From CAVTQY01 sp963736975 (GTDB lineage Bacteria; Pseudomonadota; Alphaproteobacteria; Acetobacterales; Acetobacteraceae), in contig CAVTQY010000002.1 in the NCBI GenBank assembly GCA_963736975.1, positions 496,001-560,000 on the forward strand: a stretch of DNA of 64,000 nt, given 5' to 3'. Each line of letters starts with the position of its first letter. The stretch's first letter is position 1. The notes under the pieces are model-generated. The model made no database searches. It was not told the DNA's origin and saw only the letters and a program-made list of their open reading frames with translations. Positions 25,501 through 34,129 of the stretch are shown here, in pieces. A program made the translations under genes and the position numbers.

Positions 25501-26425
<925 letters not shown>

Positions 26426-26477
26426 GCGGGCTGGTTCCAGCAGGGGCCGTTATTTACAGGCGTTCTGGAAACCCCCG

Positions 26478-27360
26478 TCAATTCGCTTGCGACACCGCTT
26501 GTTCATGGCCGGAGCGGCGCCGGATCACTTCGTTCACCCCGCCGGACGCCTGCTGTGCGACTACCAGGGCAACTTCGCCCCAGTAATGGTCGAGGGTGTG
26601 GGCGGGAATGTTGTTGAGTTGGATCACGCGGCCAGCCTCACGACCTTTGGCGTCGCTGATGATCCACTGAATTTCGACACGCTGCTGATCGCCGGGGATC
26701 GGCACGAGGCGCACCTGCCCTTGCACCGTGAAGTCGGCGCCGGCGCTGACCGTCTGCACGTTGGGTCCGAGCGCGGCCAGCTTGTCGCGCATCTGTTTGG
26801 TCAGCACCGCGTCGCCGTCGCCCGGCGCGCCGGTCACTTCCGGCACATCGACCCGGGCGGTGCGGTTATAGAGGCTGTTGGGGTCGGCGCGCATCAGCCC
26901 GGTCTCGATGCCGGTGAGCATCGCATCGATCCCCGGGCGCGGCATCGGCGGCGGCCTGTGTCAGGGTGGAGGGGGTGGCGGCGGCCCAGGCGGAAGCGGG
27001 GACGGGTCTGCCCTGGGTCGAGCCCTGCTTCTGCCCTTGCGGATTCAGCACGGTGTAGATGGGCACTATCTCCGGCCCGTGATCCTGGGCAGTGACCATC
27101 AGGCGCCAGTCGGTTGCTTCGGCGGGTTTGGCATAGGCGGGCACTTCGGCCATCTGCAAGCGGTCGGCGAGCGCCGTGGCGAACTGGCGGCTGGCCGCAT
27201 CGGACAGCAAGGCGGCACCGGGTGCCGGAATGGCGAGCCGCGGGTCGGGCGGCTGCCGCAGCCGCATCGCCGTAGCGCCCGGATTGCCGAGGAACGGTTC
27301 GGGGTAGTCCCCGCAGGCGGCGAGGGAGCCCAGCAGGCAAAGCAGCAGCAGGAACCGCAT
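26478..27360 (-). pseudogene. Putative lipoprotein, frameshifted
   Basis: The gene would encode a lipoprotein of about 293 residues. The N-terminus MRFLLLLCLLGSLAACGDYPEPF is a lipoprotein signal with lipobox LAAC (Cys16). The first frame runs to AQAAADAAP-like sequence (TLTQAAADAAPGD), then at about 26931-26934 (CCCC on the plus strand) an additional base shifts the frame; the rest continues as IDAMLTGIETGLMRADPNS, TARVDVPEVTGAPGDGDAVL and HTLDHYWGEVALVVAQQASGG. Function unknown. It lies 1 nt upstream of pgeF on the same strand order (pgeF is upstream in transcription), so it is the last gene of the lgt-midA-pgeF run. Confidence 0.75.
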
Positions 27361-28128
27361 TCACTGCACCAGTGTGATGATCGAGATCTGATGGCCGATC
27401 GGACCGCCGCCGGCCAGCGTGCGACGGCGGTGGCTGAAGAAGCGTGCTTCATCGGCGACCGTGTCGCAATCCAGTACGTCGATCCGGCGAACGCCGGCGG
27501 CGGTCAGCCGGGCCGCACAGTATCTGGAGAGGTCGAACTGCCAGTGTCCCTCGCGTTCGCCTGGTGAGAAGAACTGTCCGGCATCGGGCGAATGGCAAAG
27601 GAGCGTATCGTGGAGGTCGCGGCCGACCTCATAGGATGACTGCGCGATGCAAGGTCCGATCGCTGCCGCGATCCGCGCCGGGTCGGCACCGATGTTCTGC
27701 ATGGCGGCGACTGTCGCCTCAATCACGCCGGCGGCGGCGCCACGCCAGCCGGCATGGGTGGCGCCGATCACGCCGGCCTCGCTGTCGAGCAGCAGGATGG
27801 GAGCGCAGTCGGCGGTGACGATGCCGAGCGCCAAGCCGGGCCGGTCGGTGACCATCGCATCAGCCTTGGGTCCGGCGCCTGGAAGCCAAGGATCGGTGAC
27901 CCGGGTTACCGCCGAGCCGTGCACCTGGGTCAGGCCAAGCAGGGTGGTGGGGTCGGCGCCTAGCGTTTGGGCGGCGCGGGCGCGGTTCTGTAAAACGACG
28001 TCGCGAGCATCCTGGCTCGAAAGACTGCAATTCAGGCTGGCGTACGGGCCTGCCGAAACGCCGCCCTGGCGGGTGAAGAAGCCGTGAGCGATGGGCAGGA
28101 CGACCGAGCGCAGCGGGTCGGGGGTCAT
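27361..28128 (-). CDS. pgeF: Peptidoglycan editing factor PgeF (multicopper polyphenol oxidase fold)
   Basis: A 255-residue PgeF/YfiH/LACC1-family protein. The metal-site residues are in GLTQVHGSAV (His), ALGIVTADCAPILLLD (Cys) and IGATHAGWRGAAAGVIE (His), with the conserved AAIGPCIAQSSYEVG loop. Family members hydrolyse misplaced L-Ser-containing muropeptide precursors or act on purine nucleosides. The start MTPDPLRSVVLP at 28128 overlaps the midA stop by 4 nt. Confidence 0.92.
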   Translation of the reverse strand: MTPDPLRSVVLPIAHGFFTRQGGVSAGPYASLNCSLSSQDARDVVLQNRARAAQTLGADPTTLLGLTQVHGSAVTRVTDPWLPGAGPKADAMVTDRPGLALGIVTADCAPILLLDSEAGVIGATHAGWRGAAAGVIEATVAAMQNIGADPARIAAAIGPCIAQSSYEVGRDLHDTLLCHSPDAGQFFSPGEREGHWQFDLSRYCAARLTAAGVRRIDVLDCDTVADEARFFSHRRRTLAGGGPIGHQISIITLVQ

Positions 28129-29201
28129 GATTCGAAGCCGGGCGGGGTGGGGCAGGCTGGGTGGCACAGGGCCAGCGCTTTGAACAGCCGTCCCATGGCG
28201 CCGGGTTCGGCAAGGCGGCGTGCGGCGGCGATGAGGGCGAGGGCGTTCGCCGGCGTTTGGCTACGGGCAAGCCGGTCGGTACGCTGGAACAGCCCGAGCC
28301 GGGTCAGGAACACGCCCTGCGGGATGGGCCCGTGCGTCGCGGCGCCCGCGTATTGGGCCGCGGCGGCGAGAGCGGCGAAATCGACATGGGCGGTGAGGTC
28401 GGCGTTCCCGGGTTCGCGCATGGGGTCGGCGGGCTTGCCGTCGCGGATGGCTTGCAGAGTGTCGCCGGTCACGTTGAGGGAGGAGCCGTAGTCGAGGAAC
28501 AGGGCCGCGCCTGGACGGGCGGCAAAACGGGCGCCAAGTCCGGCCGCTAGTTCCCGGGCTGGCTCGCGTATCTCGATGACATCTCCCCCTCCCCTTGCGG
28601 GAGGGGGGAGGGGGGAGGGGGCGGTCGAGTTATGGGGGCTGGGGGCGAAGCTCGCACCTCTAACTCCATAGCCGCCTCCCCTCATCCCGCTCCCGCAAGG
28701 GGAGGGGGAGTCGATTTCCACCCATCCGGTGCTGCTGACGTAGCGTTCGAACCAGCGATCACCGCGCCGGACGAATTGCCGGATCGGCAGGGCGTCGAGA
28801 AATTCGTTAGCGAGCAGCAGCAGTGGTTCTTGCGGAATGGTGGCGAGCGAGTCGTGCCAGGTCGCAGCGGGGAGCAGCCGCGCCTGAGCTGCACGGAGGC
28901 GCGACGAGGTCTCGATCAGGTGCAGCGAGAGCGCTTCGCGAAATGCCGGGGATGCATGGTCGATAGCGCGCAGGGCGTCCGCTATCAGGGTGCCGCGGCC
29001 AGGTCCTGCTTCCACCAACAGGACGGGTCGCGGTGAGCCGAGCAGCGTCCACGTGACCGCCGCCCAAAGGCCAAGGATTTCGCCGAAAACCTGGCTGATC
29101 TCCGGCGCGGTGGTGAAATCCGTGAAGGGGTCATGGTTGGCGTAGTAGGCCGCGTTCGCCCGCGCCATGAAATGATCGAGCCGTTCAGGCTCGTCTGTCA
29201 T
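28125..29201 (-). CDS. SAM-dependent methyltransferase of the MidA/NDUFAF7 family with an in-frame repeat insert
   Basis: A 358-residue COG1565 methyltransferase. It opens MTDEPERLDHFMARANAAYYANHDPF and has the hallmark DFTTAPEISQVFGEILGLW, the SAM site VLLVEAGPGRGTLIADALRAI and LLLANEFLDALPIRQFV. In mitochondria the relative NDUFAF7 methylates a complex I subunit; the bacterial target is unknown. About residues 164-206 (DSPSPCGSGMRGGGYGVRG onward to PLPPPARGGGD) are foreign to the family and are encoded by the 128-bp inverted-repeat element at 28583-28710, which keeps the frame open. The start overlaps the lgt stop by 4 nt and the stop overlaps pgeF. Confidence 0.88.
   Translation of the reverse strand: MTDEPERLDHFMARANAAYYANHDPFTDFTTAPEISQVFGEILGLWAAVTWTLLGSPRPVLLVEAGPGRGTLIADALRAIDHASPAFREALSLHLIETSSRLRAAQARLLPAATWHDSLATIPQEPLLLLANEFLDALPIRQFVRRGDRWFERYVSSTGWVEIDSPSPCGSGMRGGGYGVRGASFAPSPHNSTAPSPLPPPARGGGDVIEIREPARELAAGLGARFAARPGAALFLDYGSSLNVTGDTLQAIRDGKPADPMREPGNADLTAHVDFAALAAAAQYAGAATHGPIPQGVFLTRLGLFQRTDRLARSQTPANALALIAAARRLAEPGAMGRLFKALALCHPACPTPPGFES
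28583..28710. repeat. 128-bp palindromic repeat element inside midA
   Basis: Perfect 21-bp inverted repeats (28583-28603 and 28690-28710) flank an 86-bp G/C-rich centre containing GGGGGGAGGGGGGAGGGGG. The ends are of the CTCCCCCTCCCCTTGCGGGAG type seen scattered in many alphaproteobacterial genomes. It is inserted in the coding sequence of the MidA-like methyltransferase without a stop or frameshift. A short related palindrome (CTCTCCCGC-AA-GCGGGAGAG) lies at 53801-53820. Confidence 0.85.
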
Positions 29202-30007
29202 CGGGCAGGGCGGAAAGCGATGCTGTACCAAACCAATCCGGCGCCGACCACGAACATGGGAAACGACAGGATCTGACCCATCGTCAGCACCCCGGCGATA
29301 TAGCCCAGGAACGCATCGGGCTGGCGGAAGCATTCGGCGATGATGCGGCACATGGCGTAGCCGATGAGGAAGGTTCCGGTCAGGAAGCCGAAATGCATCC
29401 TGAGCCGCTCCTTGCGCGCCAGCAGCAGCAGCACGGCCAGCAGGATCACGCCTTCCAATGCGGCCTCGATCAACTCGCTCGGGTAGCGCGGCTGGGGACC
29501 CGCCTGTGGGTAGATCATCGCGATAGGCAGCCAGGCGGGCGCCGGGCGGCCCCAGAGCTCGCCGTTGATGAAATTGGCGATCCGCACCAGGCCGAGGCCG
29601 ATAGGTGCGCAAACCGCGATACGATCGGCGAAGCCCAGGATCGGAATGTGATTCGCACGGCAGTACCAGATGATCGCAACGGCGACGCCGAGCATCCCGC
29701 CGTGAAAGCTCATGCCGCCTTTCCAAACCTCGAAGACCATCGCCGGGTGCGAAAAATAAAGCGCCGGTTGGTAAAACAGCACGTAACCCAACCGCCCGCC
29801 GAGAACGACGCCGAGCGTCGCCCAGGTGAGGAAATCGTCCACCTGCTCGGGGGTGGCGACAAGCGGCGAGCGGCGGACGAGGCGTCGCGCTAGCCGCCAG
29901 CCGATCAGAAGTGAAACAATGTACGCAAGAGCGTACCAACGGATCGCGAAGGGCCCGAACTGCAGGGCAACCGGATCGAAACCGGGAAAGACGAGGACGG
30001 GTAGCAT
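29198..30007 (-). CDS. lgt: Phosphatidylglycerol--prolipoprotein diacylglyceryl transferase
   Basis: A 269-residue integral membrane enzyme that adds diacylglycerol to the lipobox Cys of prolipoproteins. The Lgt signature GLVRIANFINGELWGRP is near residue 137. The early IRWYALAYIVSLLIGWRLA, the HGGMLGV motif (SFHGGMLGVAVAI) and about seven membrane segments are present. It precedes midA and pgeF in a common gene order. The start abuts the hldD-like gene stop (1-nt overlap). Confidence 0.96.
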   Translation of the reverse strand: MLPVLVFPGFDPVALQFGPFAIRWYALAYIVSLLIGWRLARRLVRRSPLVATPEQVDDFLTWATLGVVLGGRLGYVLFYQPALYFSHPAMVFEVWKGGMSFHGGMLGVAVAIIWYCRANHIPILGFADRIAVCAPIGLGLVRIANFINGELWGRPAPAWLPIAMIYPQAGPQPRYPSELIEAALEGVILLAVLLLLARKERLRMHFGFLTGTFLIGYAMCRIIAECFRQPDAFLGYIAGVLTMGQILSFPMFVVGAGLVWYSIAFRPAR

Positions 30008-30987
30008 TATTCGTATTTGTCGGCCTGGCTGAGGTAGGACTGGACGTAGCGGCGGACACCTTCTTCCAGAGGCGTGAACTGGCCCTCGTAGCCGGCCGCG
30101 CGCAACCGATCCATCCGCGCTTCGGTGAAGGATTGGTATTGCCCGCGCAGTGCGGCGGGCATGTCGATGAACTCGACGCGCCTGGGCGCGCCGGCAGCAT
30201 CACAAACCGCGTGGGCGAGATCGAGATAGGAGCGCGCCCGTCCGGTGCCGAGATTGAACAGCCCGTTCACCCCGGACGTGTCAAGCAGCCAGAGCAGCAC
30301 ATCGACCACATCGCCAACCCAGATGAAGTCGCGCGCCTGGGCGCCGTCGGCGAGGCCGGGCCGGTCGGAGCGGAACAGCCGCGGCGCCAGTCCCGCGGTG
30401 ACCTCCTCGTGCTTCACCTTCACGACCGAGATCATGCCGGCTTTGTGGTATTCGTTCGGGCCGAACACGTTGAAGAATTTCAGCCCGGCCCATTGCGGCG
30501 GGCGCGGCTCGCCGGCCGCGGTCATGCGCGCAACGTCGAGGTCGAAGGCGTGCTTGGTCCAGCCGTACAGGTTGAGCGGCCGCAGCCGTACCAGATGCTC
30601 CAGCGAGGCGTCGTCATCGAAGCCCGCCGACCCGTCGCCATAGGTCGCGGCGGAGGAGGCATAGACCAGGCGCACCTCGCGGGCCGCGCACCAGCGCCAG
30701 AGACGGAGCGGCAGCTCGACATTGGTGGCCCAGGTGTGGTCGCCGTCAGTGGCGGTGGTTTCGCTGATCGCGCCGAGATGGAACACCATCTCCAGCGGCG
30801 GGTGCGTGGCGAGGAAGGCGTCCAGCCCGTCGGGCGCGATCAGGCGAGCCGGCGGATGCTTGGCGAGGTTCCGCCATTTGCCCTCGTTCGCAAGCCGATC
30901 CACGACCACCGTTTCCAGCCCGCGACGGGTGAGGGCGGCGTGGAGGACCGAGCCGATGAAACCGGCGCCGCCGGTGACCATGATCAT
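30007..30987 (-). CDS. rfaD: ADP-L-glycero-D-manno-heptose 6-epimerase
   Basis: A 326-residue extended SDR enzyme making the heptose donor for the lipopolysaccharide inner core. NAD-binding motif MIMVTGGAGFIGSVL, the RLANEGKWRNLAKHP block typical of HldD, VFHLGAISETTATDGD, the catalytic YGWTKHAFDLDV (Y-x3-K) and FNVFGPNEYHKAGMISVV are all seen. ATG 30987 is chosen, as longer in-frame starts lie over the promoter region of ubiK. The gap to divergent ubiK is only 43 bp. Confidence 0.95.
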   Translation of the reverse strand: MIMVTGGAGFIGSVLHAALTRRGLETVVVDRLANEGKWRNLAKHPPARLIAPDGLDAFLATHPPLEMVFHLGAISETTATDGDHTWATNVELPLRLWRWCAAREVRLVYASSAATYGDGSAGFDDDASLEHLVRLRPLNLYGWTKHAFDLDVARMTAAGEPRPPQWAGLKFFNVFGPNEYHKAGMISVVKVKHEEVTAGLAPRLFRSDRPGLADGAQARDFIWVGDVVDVLLWLLDTSGVNGLFNLGTGRARSYLDLAHAVCDAAGAPRRVEFIDMPAALRGQYQSFTEARMDRLRAAGYEGQFTPLEEGVRRYVQSYLSQADKYE

Positions 30988-31030
30988 GGCCCGGCTTATA
31001 CGGGTGATCACGGGTTGAGGGAGCAGGGGG

Positions 31031-31348
31031 ATGGCGGATCGGCCGAAATTCTTCGACGACATAGCCGGGGTGGCGGGCGGCGCGATCTCCGCGCTGGCGG
31101 GCCTGCGCGAGGAGGCCGAGGCGATCATCCGGGCCGGGCTGGACGACGCGATCCGCCAACTCGATCTGGTGCGCCGTGAGGAGCTGGAGGCAATTCAGGA
31201 GATGGCCGCCAACGCCCGCGCCGGGCAGGAGGCGGCGGACGCGCGCCTGGCTGAGGCATTGGTCCGTATCGCTGTCCTGGAGTCGAAGGTGGCGGAGCTT
31301 GCGGCGGCGCAGCAGAAGGGTGATATCGGGGAGAGTGGAGCCGCTTAG
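31031..31348 (+). CDS. ubiK: Ubiquinone biosynthesis accessory factor UbiK (BMFP domain)
   Basis: A 105-residue acidic, largely coiled-coil protein: MADRPKFFDDIAGVAGGAISALAGLREEAEAIIRAGL followed by heptad-like RREELEAIQEMAANARA and a C-terminal helix LAEALVRIAVLESKVAELAA. The amphipathic N-terminus and BMFP pattern match UbiK/YqiC, a lipid-binding partner of the aerobic ubiquinone complex. A GGAG/GGGGG tract precedes the ATG. Confidence 0.88.
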   Translation: MADRPKFFDDIAGVAGGAISALAGLREEAEAIIRAGLDDAIRQLDLVRREELEAIQEMAANARAGQEAADARLAEALVRIAVLESKVAELAAAQQKGDIGESGAA

Positions 31349-31508
31349 GTCATGATCTTGCCGCTTCCTGACAGAAAACGCCGGCAGAGTCCGGCACGGC
31401 GCTTGCGGCGCGGAGCCGCGGACCGGTAGGAAGGCACGTGGCTTCCTGGGGCACCGGAGTCGATCCGGCCTTTGCCCGCCCGGCCTTCCTCCAGATGGGA
31501 GACCTCGT

Positions 31509-32015
31509 ATGTCTGCCACGACCAGCATGCAAAACCAGGACACAGCATCGAATCCCCTCGACGTCGTCGAGCAGATCGTTCTCGCCAACGACTGGGCGTT
31601 CGAACGGCGCAGCGAGTCCGAGATGGCGGCCGAGGCACCGGGCCGCTGGTGCGATTACGGACTGTTCTTCAACTGGTCGAACGAGATCAGCGCCATGCAT
31701 TTCACCTGCGCGGTCGATCTCAAAGTACCGGCGAAGCGGCGGACGGCCCTGTATGAGCTGCTGGCGTTGGCGAATGAGCGGCTGTGGATCGGGCATTTCG
31801 GCATGGATCCGGACGACGGCATGCCGGTCTTCCGTCACGCAGTGCTGCTGCGCGGCGCCGCGGGCGCCTCGGCCGAAAGCCTCGAAGACATGGTGGATAT
31901 CGCCATCACCGAGTGCGAGCGGTTCTTCCCCGCCTTCCAGTTCGTGCTCTGGGGCGGCAAGACGCCGAGCGAGGCACTGGACGCCGCCATGCTGGAGTGC
32001 GTCGGCGAGGCATGA
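31509..32015 (+). CDS. YbjN domain-containing protein
   Basis: A 168-residue protein of the YbjN type found widely in alphaproteobacteria: NPLDVVEQIVLANDWAFERR, CDYGLFFNWSNEISAMHFTC, VPAKRRTALYELLALANERLWIGHFG and the final AFQFVLWGGKTPSEALDAAMLE. The molecular role is unknown; the fold resembles type III secretion chaperones. The roughly 160-bp gap upstream to ubiK holds no gene; an imperfect inverted repeat is present there. The stop overlaps the proC start by 4 nt. Confidence 0.9.
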   Translation: MSATTSMQNQDTASNPLDVVEQIVLANDWAFERRSESEMAAEAPGRWCDYGLFFNWSNEISAMHFTCAVDLKVPAKRRTALYELLALANERLWIGHFGMDPDDGMPVFRHAVLLRGAAGASAESLEDMVDIAITECERFFPAFQFVLWGGKTPSEALDAAMLECVGEA

Positions 32016-32815
32016 GCGCGATCCCGCCCATCCTGCTGGTCGGCTGCGGCCGGATGGGCGGGGCAATGCTGGCGGGATGGCGGGAGCGCGGCTTGGCGCC
32101 TTCGGTCGCGGTGGACCCGGCTCCCGCCGCTTTGGCCTGTGCCGGCCCCGATCTGACCGTGGTGGCGGAGCCGGGGGCGATCCCATCGGGGTTCACGCCG
32201 GAAGCGGTCGTGTTCGCAGTGAAGCCGCAGAACGCGGCCGAGACCCTGCCCGTCTATGCGGGGTTTTCGGGCCTGTCGGTGTTTCTCTCGATCATGGCCG
32301 GCCGCACCATCGGTGGCATGCGCACCATGCTCGGCGGGGATGCCGCGATCGTGCGAGCCATGCCGAACACCCCGGCTGCCGTGCGGCAAGGGGTCGCCGT
32401 CGCTTGTCCGTCGGGAGCCGACGAGGCCCAGCGCGTGCTCTGTGACGAGCTGCTGCGGGCGATCGGCGAGGTCGCCTGGGTTGAGGATGAAGCCATGCTG
32501 GACGCTGTGACGGCGGTGTCCGGCAGCGGCCCGGCCTACGTGTTCCTGCTCTGTGAATTGTTGGAACAGGCGGCGTTGGAACAGGGCCTACCTGCCGGCC
32601 TTGCGCGGCTGCTTGCGCGGCGGACTGTGGCCGGTTCGGGCGCATTGCTGGCCGCCAGTAGCGAGGATGCGGCGGAGCTGCGCCGCGCCGTCACCAGCCC
32701 TGGCGGCACCACCGAGCGCGCACTCGCCGTGTTGATGGCGCCCGATCGCTGGCCGGCCGCGCTCAGCCGCGCGATTGCCGCTGCCACACAACGCTCGCGC
32801 GAACTGGCGGGCTGA
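32012..32815 (+). CDS. proC: Pyrroline-5-carboxylate reductase
   Basis: A 267-residue ProC that reduces pyrroline-5-carboxylate to proline with NAD(P)H. N-terminal Rossmann motif ILLVGCGRMGGAMLAGW, then FAVKPQNAAETLP, AIVRAMPNTPAAVRQG and the C-terminal signature VTAVSGSGPAYVFLLCELLEQAA and VTSPGGTTERAL. The start at 32012 (ATGA overlap with the YbjN gene) is far better than the open frame upstream. Coupled to YbjN, as in many relatives. Confidence 0.96.
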   Translation: MSAIPPILLVGCGRMGGAMLAGWRERGLAPSVAVDPAPAALACAGPDLTVVAEPGAIPSGFTPEAVVFAVKPQNAAETLPVYAGFSGLSVFLSIMAGRTIGGMRTMLGGDAAIVRAMPNTPAAVRQGVAVACPSGADEAQRVLCDELLRAIGEVAWVEDEAMLDAVTAVSGSGPAYVFLLCELLEQAALEQGLPAGLARLLARRTVAGSGALLAASSEDAAELRRAVTSPGGTTERALAVLMAPDRWPAALSRAIAAATQRSRELAG

Positions 32816-32846
32816 CAAGCGGTTCGGTTTCGCCCATCTTGGGCCA

Positions 32847-33533
32847 ATGGATGACGCGGCATACGACAAGGCGCTGATTGCCTCGGCCTTCGCGTTGGCG
32901 GCCGAAGCGGGATGGAGGCGGGTCAGCGTGCCGGAAGCGGCGCGGCGGGCCGAGTTGTCGTTGGCCCGCGCGCGGGAGAGGTTCCCGGGCAAGGCGGCAA
33001 TCCTGCGGCGGCTCGGGCGGATCGCGGATCAGACGGCGCTCGCCGATCCGCCGCGCGAAGGCAGCGTGCGCGACCGTTTGTTCTATCTGCTGATGCAGCG
33101 GCTGGACGTGATCCAGGCGCACCGCGCCGGGGTGTTGGCTTTGCTGCGCGCGCTGCCGTCCGAGCCGGACACGGCGCTGCTTTTGAAAGCCGCGACCAGG
33201 CGCAGCATGCGCTGGATGCTGGAAGCCGCCGGCGTGTCGTCGCGCGGGGTGCGCGGCGATCTTCGCACGGCCGGTCTGGTTGCCGTGTGGCTCTGGGCCA
33301 TACGCGCCTGGCGGTCCGACGAGACATCGGATCTGTCGCAGACGATGTCGGCGCTCGACAACGCGCTGCAACGGGCGGAACGTCTTGCCGGATGGCTTGG
33401 CGATCGTGCGCCGGCTGCTTCCGGCACTGCGGGCGATGACACCCCGGAGGGTGAACCGCCGGCACCGGAATCGCCGCCCCCTCCCCCGCCTGCTCCATCT
33501 TCGATGCCTTTGCCGCCGGAGCCGCTGGCCTAG
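32847..33533 (+). CDS. TetR-type / COQ9-like protein
   Basis: A 228-residue protein with an N-terminal helix-turn-helix-like region (IASAFALAAEAGWRRVSVPEAARRAELSLARARERFPGK) and a helical C-terminal domain resembling COQ9/RpsU-linked proteins: RDRLFYLLMQRLDVIQAHRAG, RRSMRWMLEAAGVSSRGVRGDL and a W-rich AVWLWAIRAWRSDETSDLSQTM. It could be a lipid-binding ubiquinone factor and not a repressor; ubiK is 1.5 kb upstream. The last 25 or so residues are Pro-rich (PPPPPPAPSS). It starts 32 nt after proC and its TAG stop lies in the first arm of a hairpin repeat. Confidence 0.78.
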   Translation: MDDAAYDKALIASAFALAAEAGWRRVSVPEAARRAELSLARARERFPGKAAILRRLGRIADQTALADPPREGSVRDRLFYLLMQRLDVIQAHRAGVLALLRALPSEPDTALLLKAATRRSMRWMLEAAGVSSRGVRGDLRTAGLVAVWLWAIRAWRSDETSDLSQTMSALDNALQRAERLAGWLGDRAPAASGTAGDDTPEGEPPAPESPPPPPPAPSSMPLPPEPLA

Positions 33534-33634
33534 AGCATGATCGCTTCTGGTAGGCGAAGCGATCATGCTCTAGGTCTTGATTTGAGAGCGTGATTCACGC
33601 GTTCCGACGTGTCCGCCTCAAGCGATCACGCTCT
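33531..33634. repeat. Paired hairpin repeats before the phasin gene
   Basis: A perfect 17-bp inverted repeat (33531-33547 with 33556-33572, 8-nt loop) begins with the TAG stop of the preceding gene. It is followed by a second inverted repeat AGAGCGTGAT/ATCACGCTCT (33585-33594 with 33625-33634). Both carry the same core words (GAGCATGATCGCTT, GAGCGTGAT...AGCGATCACGCTC), so they look like two related copies of a REP-like palindrome. They may also end transcription of the proC operon, although no U-tract follows. Confidence 0.7.
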
Positions 33635-33662
33635 GGAACCCAAGGAGAGGAAAGGACTTGCC

Positions 33663-34091
33663 ATGGCAGCCGATCCGAAGACTTCCGATTTCGACTTCAC
33701 CCAAATCCTGGCCGAGATGAAGTTTCCCGTCGCGCCCGACATGGAGGCGTTCGGCAATGCGCTGCGGCGGAACATGGAAACCTTCACGGCCGCCAACCGG
33801 ATCGCCTGGGAGGGCGCGCAGGCGGTGGCTCGCCGGCATATGGAAATCATGCAGCAGTCGATGACCGAGATGAGCGAGGCGGTGCGTACGCTGGCCGGCT
33901 TCGAAGCGCCGCAGGCGAAGGCGGCGAGGCAGGCCGAGCTGCTGAAGCAGGCCTACGAGCGGGCGGTCGGGAATTTGAAGGAGCTGCGCGACCTGATCCA
34001 GCGGTCGAACGAGGAGGCGTTGACATTGCTGAACCACCGTTTCGCCGAGGCGATGGACGAGGTGAAGGCAATGGCGGAGAAGGCGAAGTAG
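33663..34091 (+). CDS. Phasin family protein
   Basis: A 142-residue helical phasin: FDFTQILAEMKFPVAPDMEAF, then the core RRNMETFTAANRIAWEGAQAVARRHMEIMQQSM and a C-terminal amphipathic helix with repeated A/E/K. Phasins coat polyhydroxyalkanoate granules. An AAGGAGAGGAAAGGA tract precedes the ATG at 33663. It has its own leader after the hairpin repeats, and the aminotransferase gene begins 38 nt downstream. Confidence 0.88.
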   Translation: MAADPKTSDFDFTQILAEMKFPVAPDMEAFGNALRRNMETFTAANRIAWEGAQAVARRHMEIMQQSMTEMSEAVRTLAGFEAPQAKAARQAELLKQAYERAVGNLKELRDLIQRSNEEALTLLNHRFAEAMDEVKAMAEKAK

Positions 34092-34129
34092 AGATAAAAA
34101 TCAGAGATAAAAATGAAGGAGCGAGTCAG

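Noticed and set aside
28125..30203. A 692-residue protein covering the lgt region and midA
   Set aside because: The upstream half is a shadow of lgt on the same strand. The methyltransferase starts at 29201 with a clear family N-terminus.
34092..34116. Direct repeat GAGATAAAAATCAGAGATAA before the aminotransferase gene
   Set aside because: Two 10-nt copies in an AT-rich spacer; too short to call a functional site.
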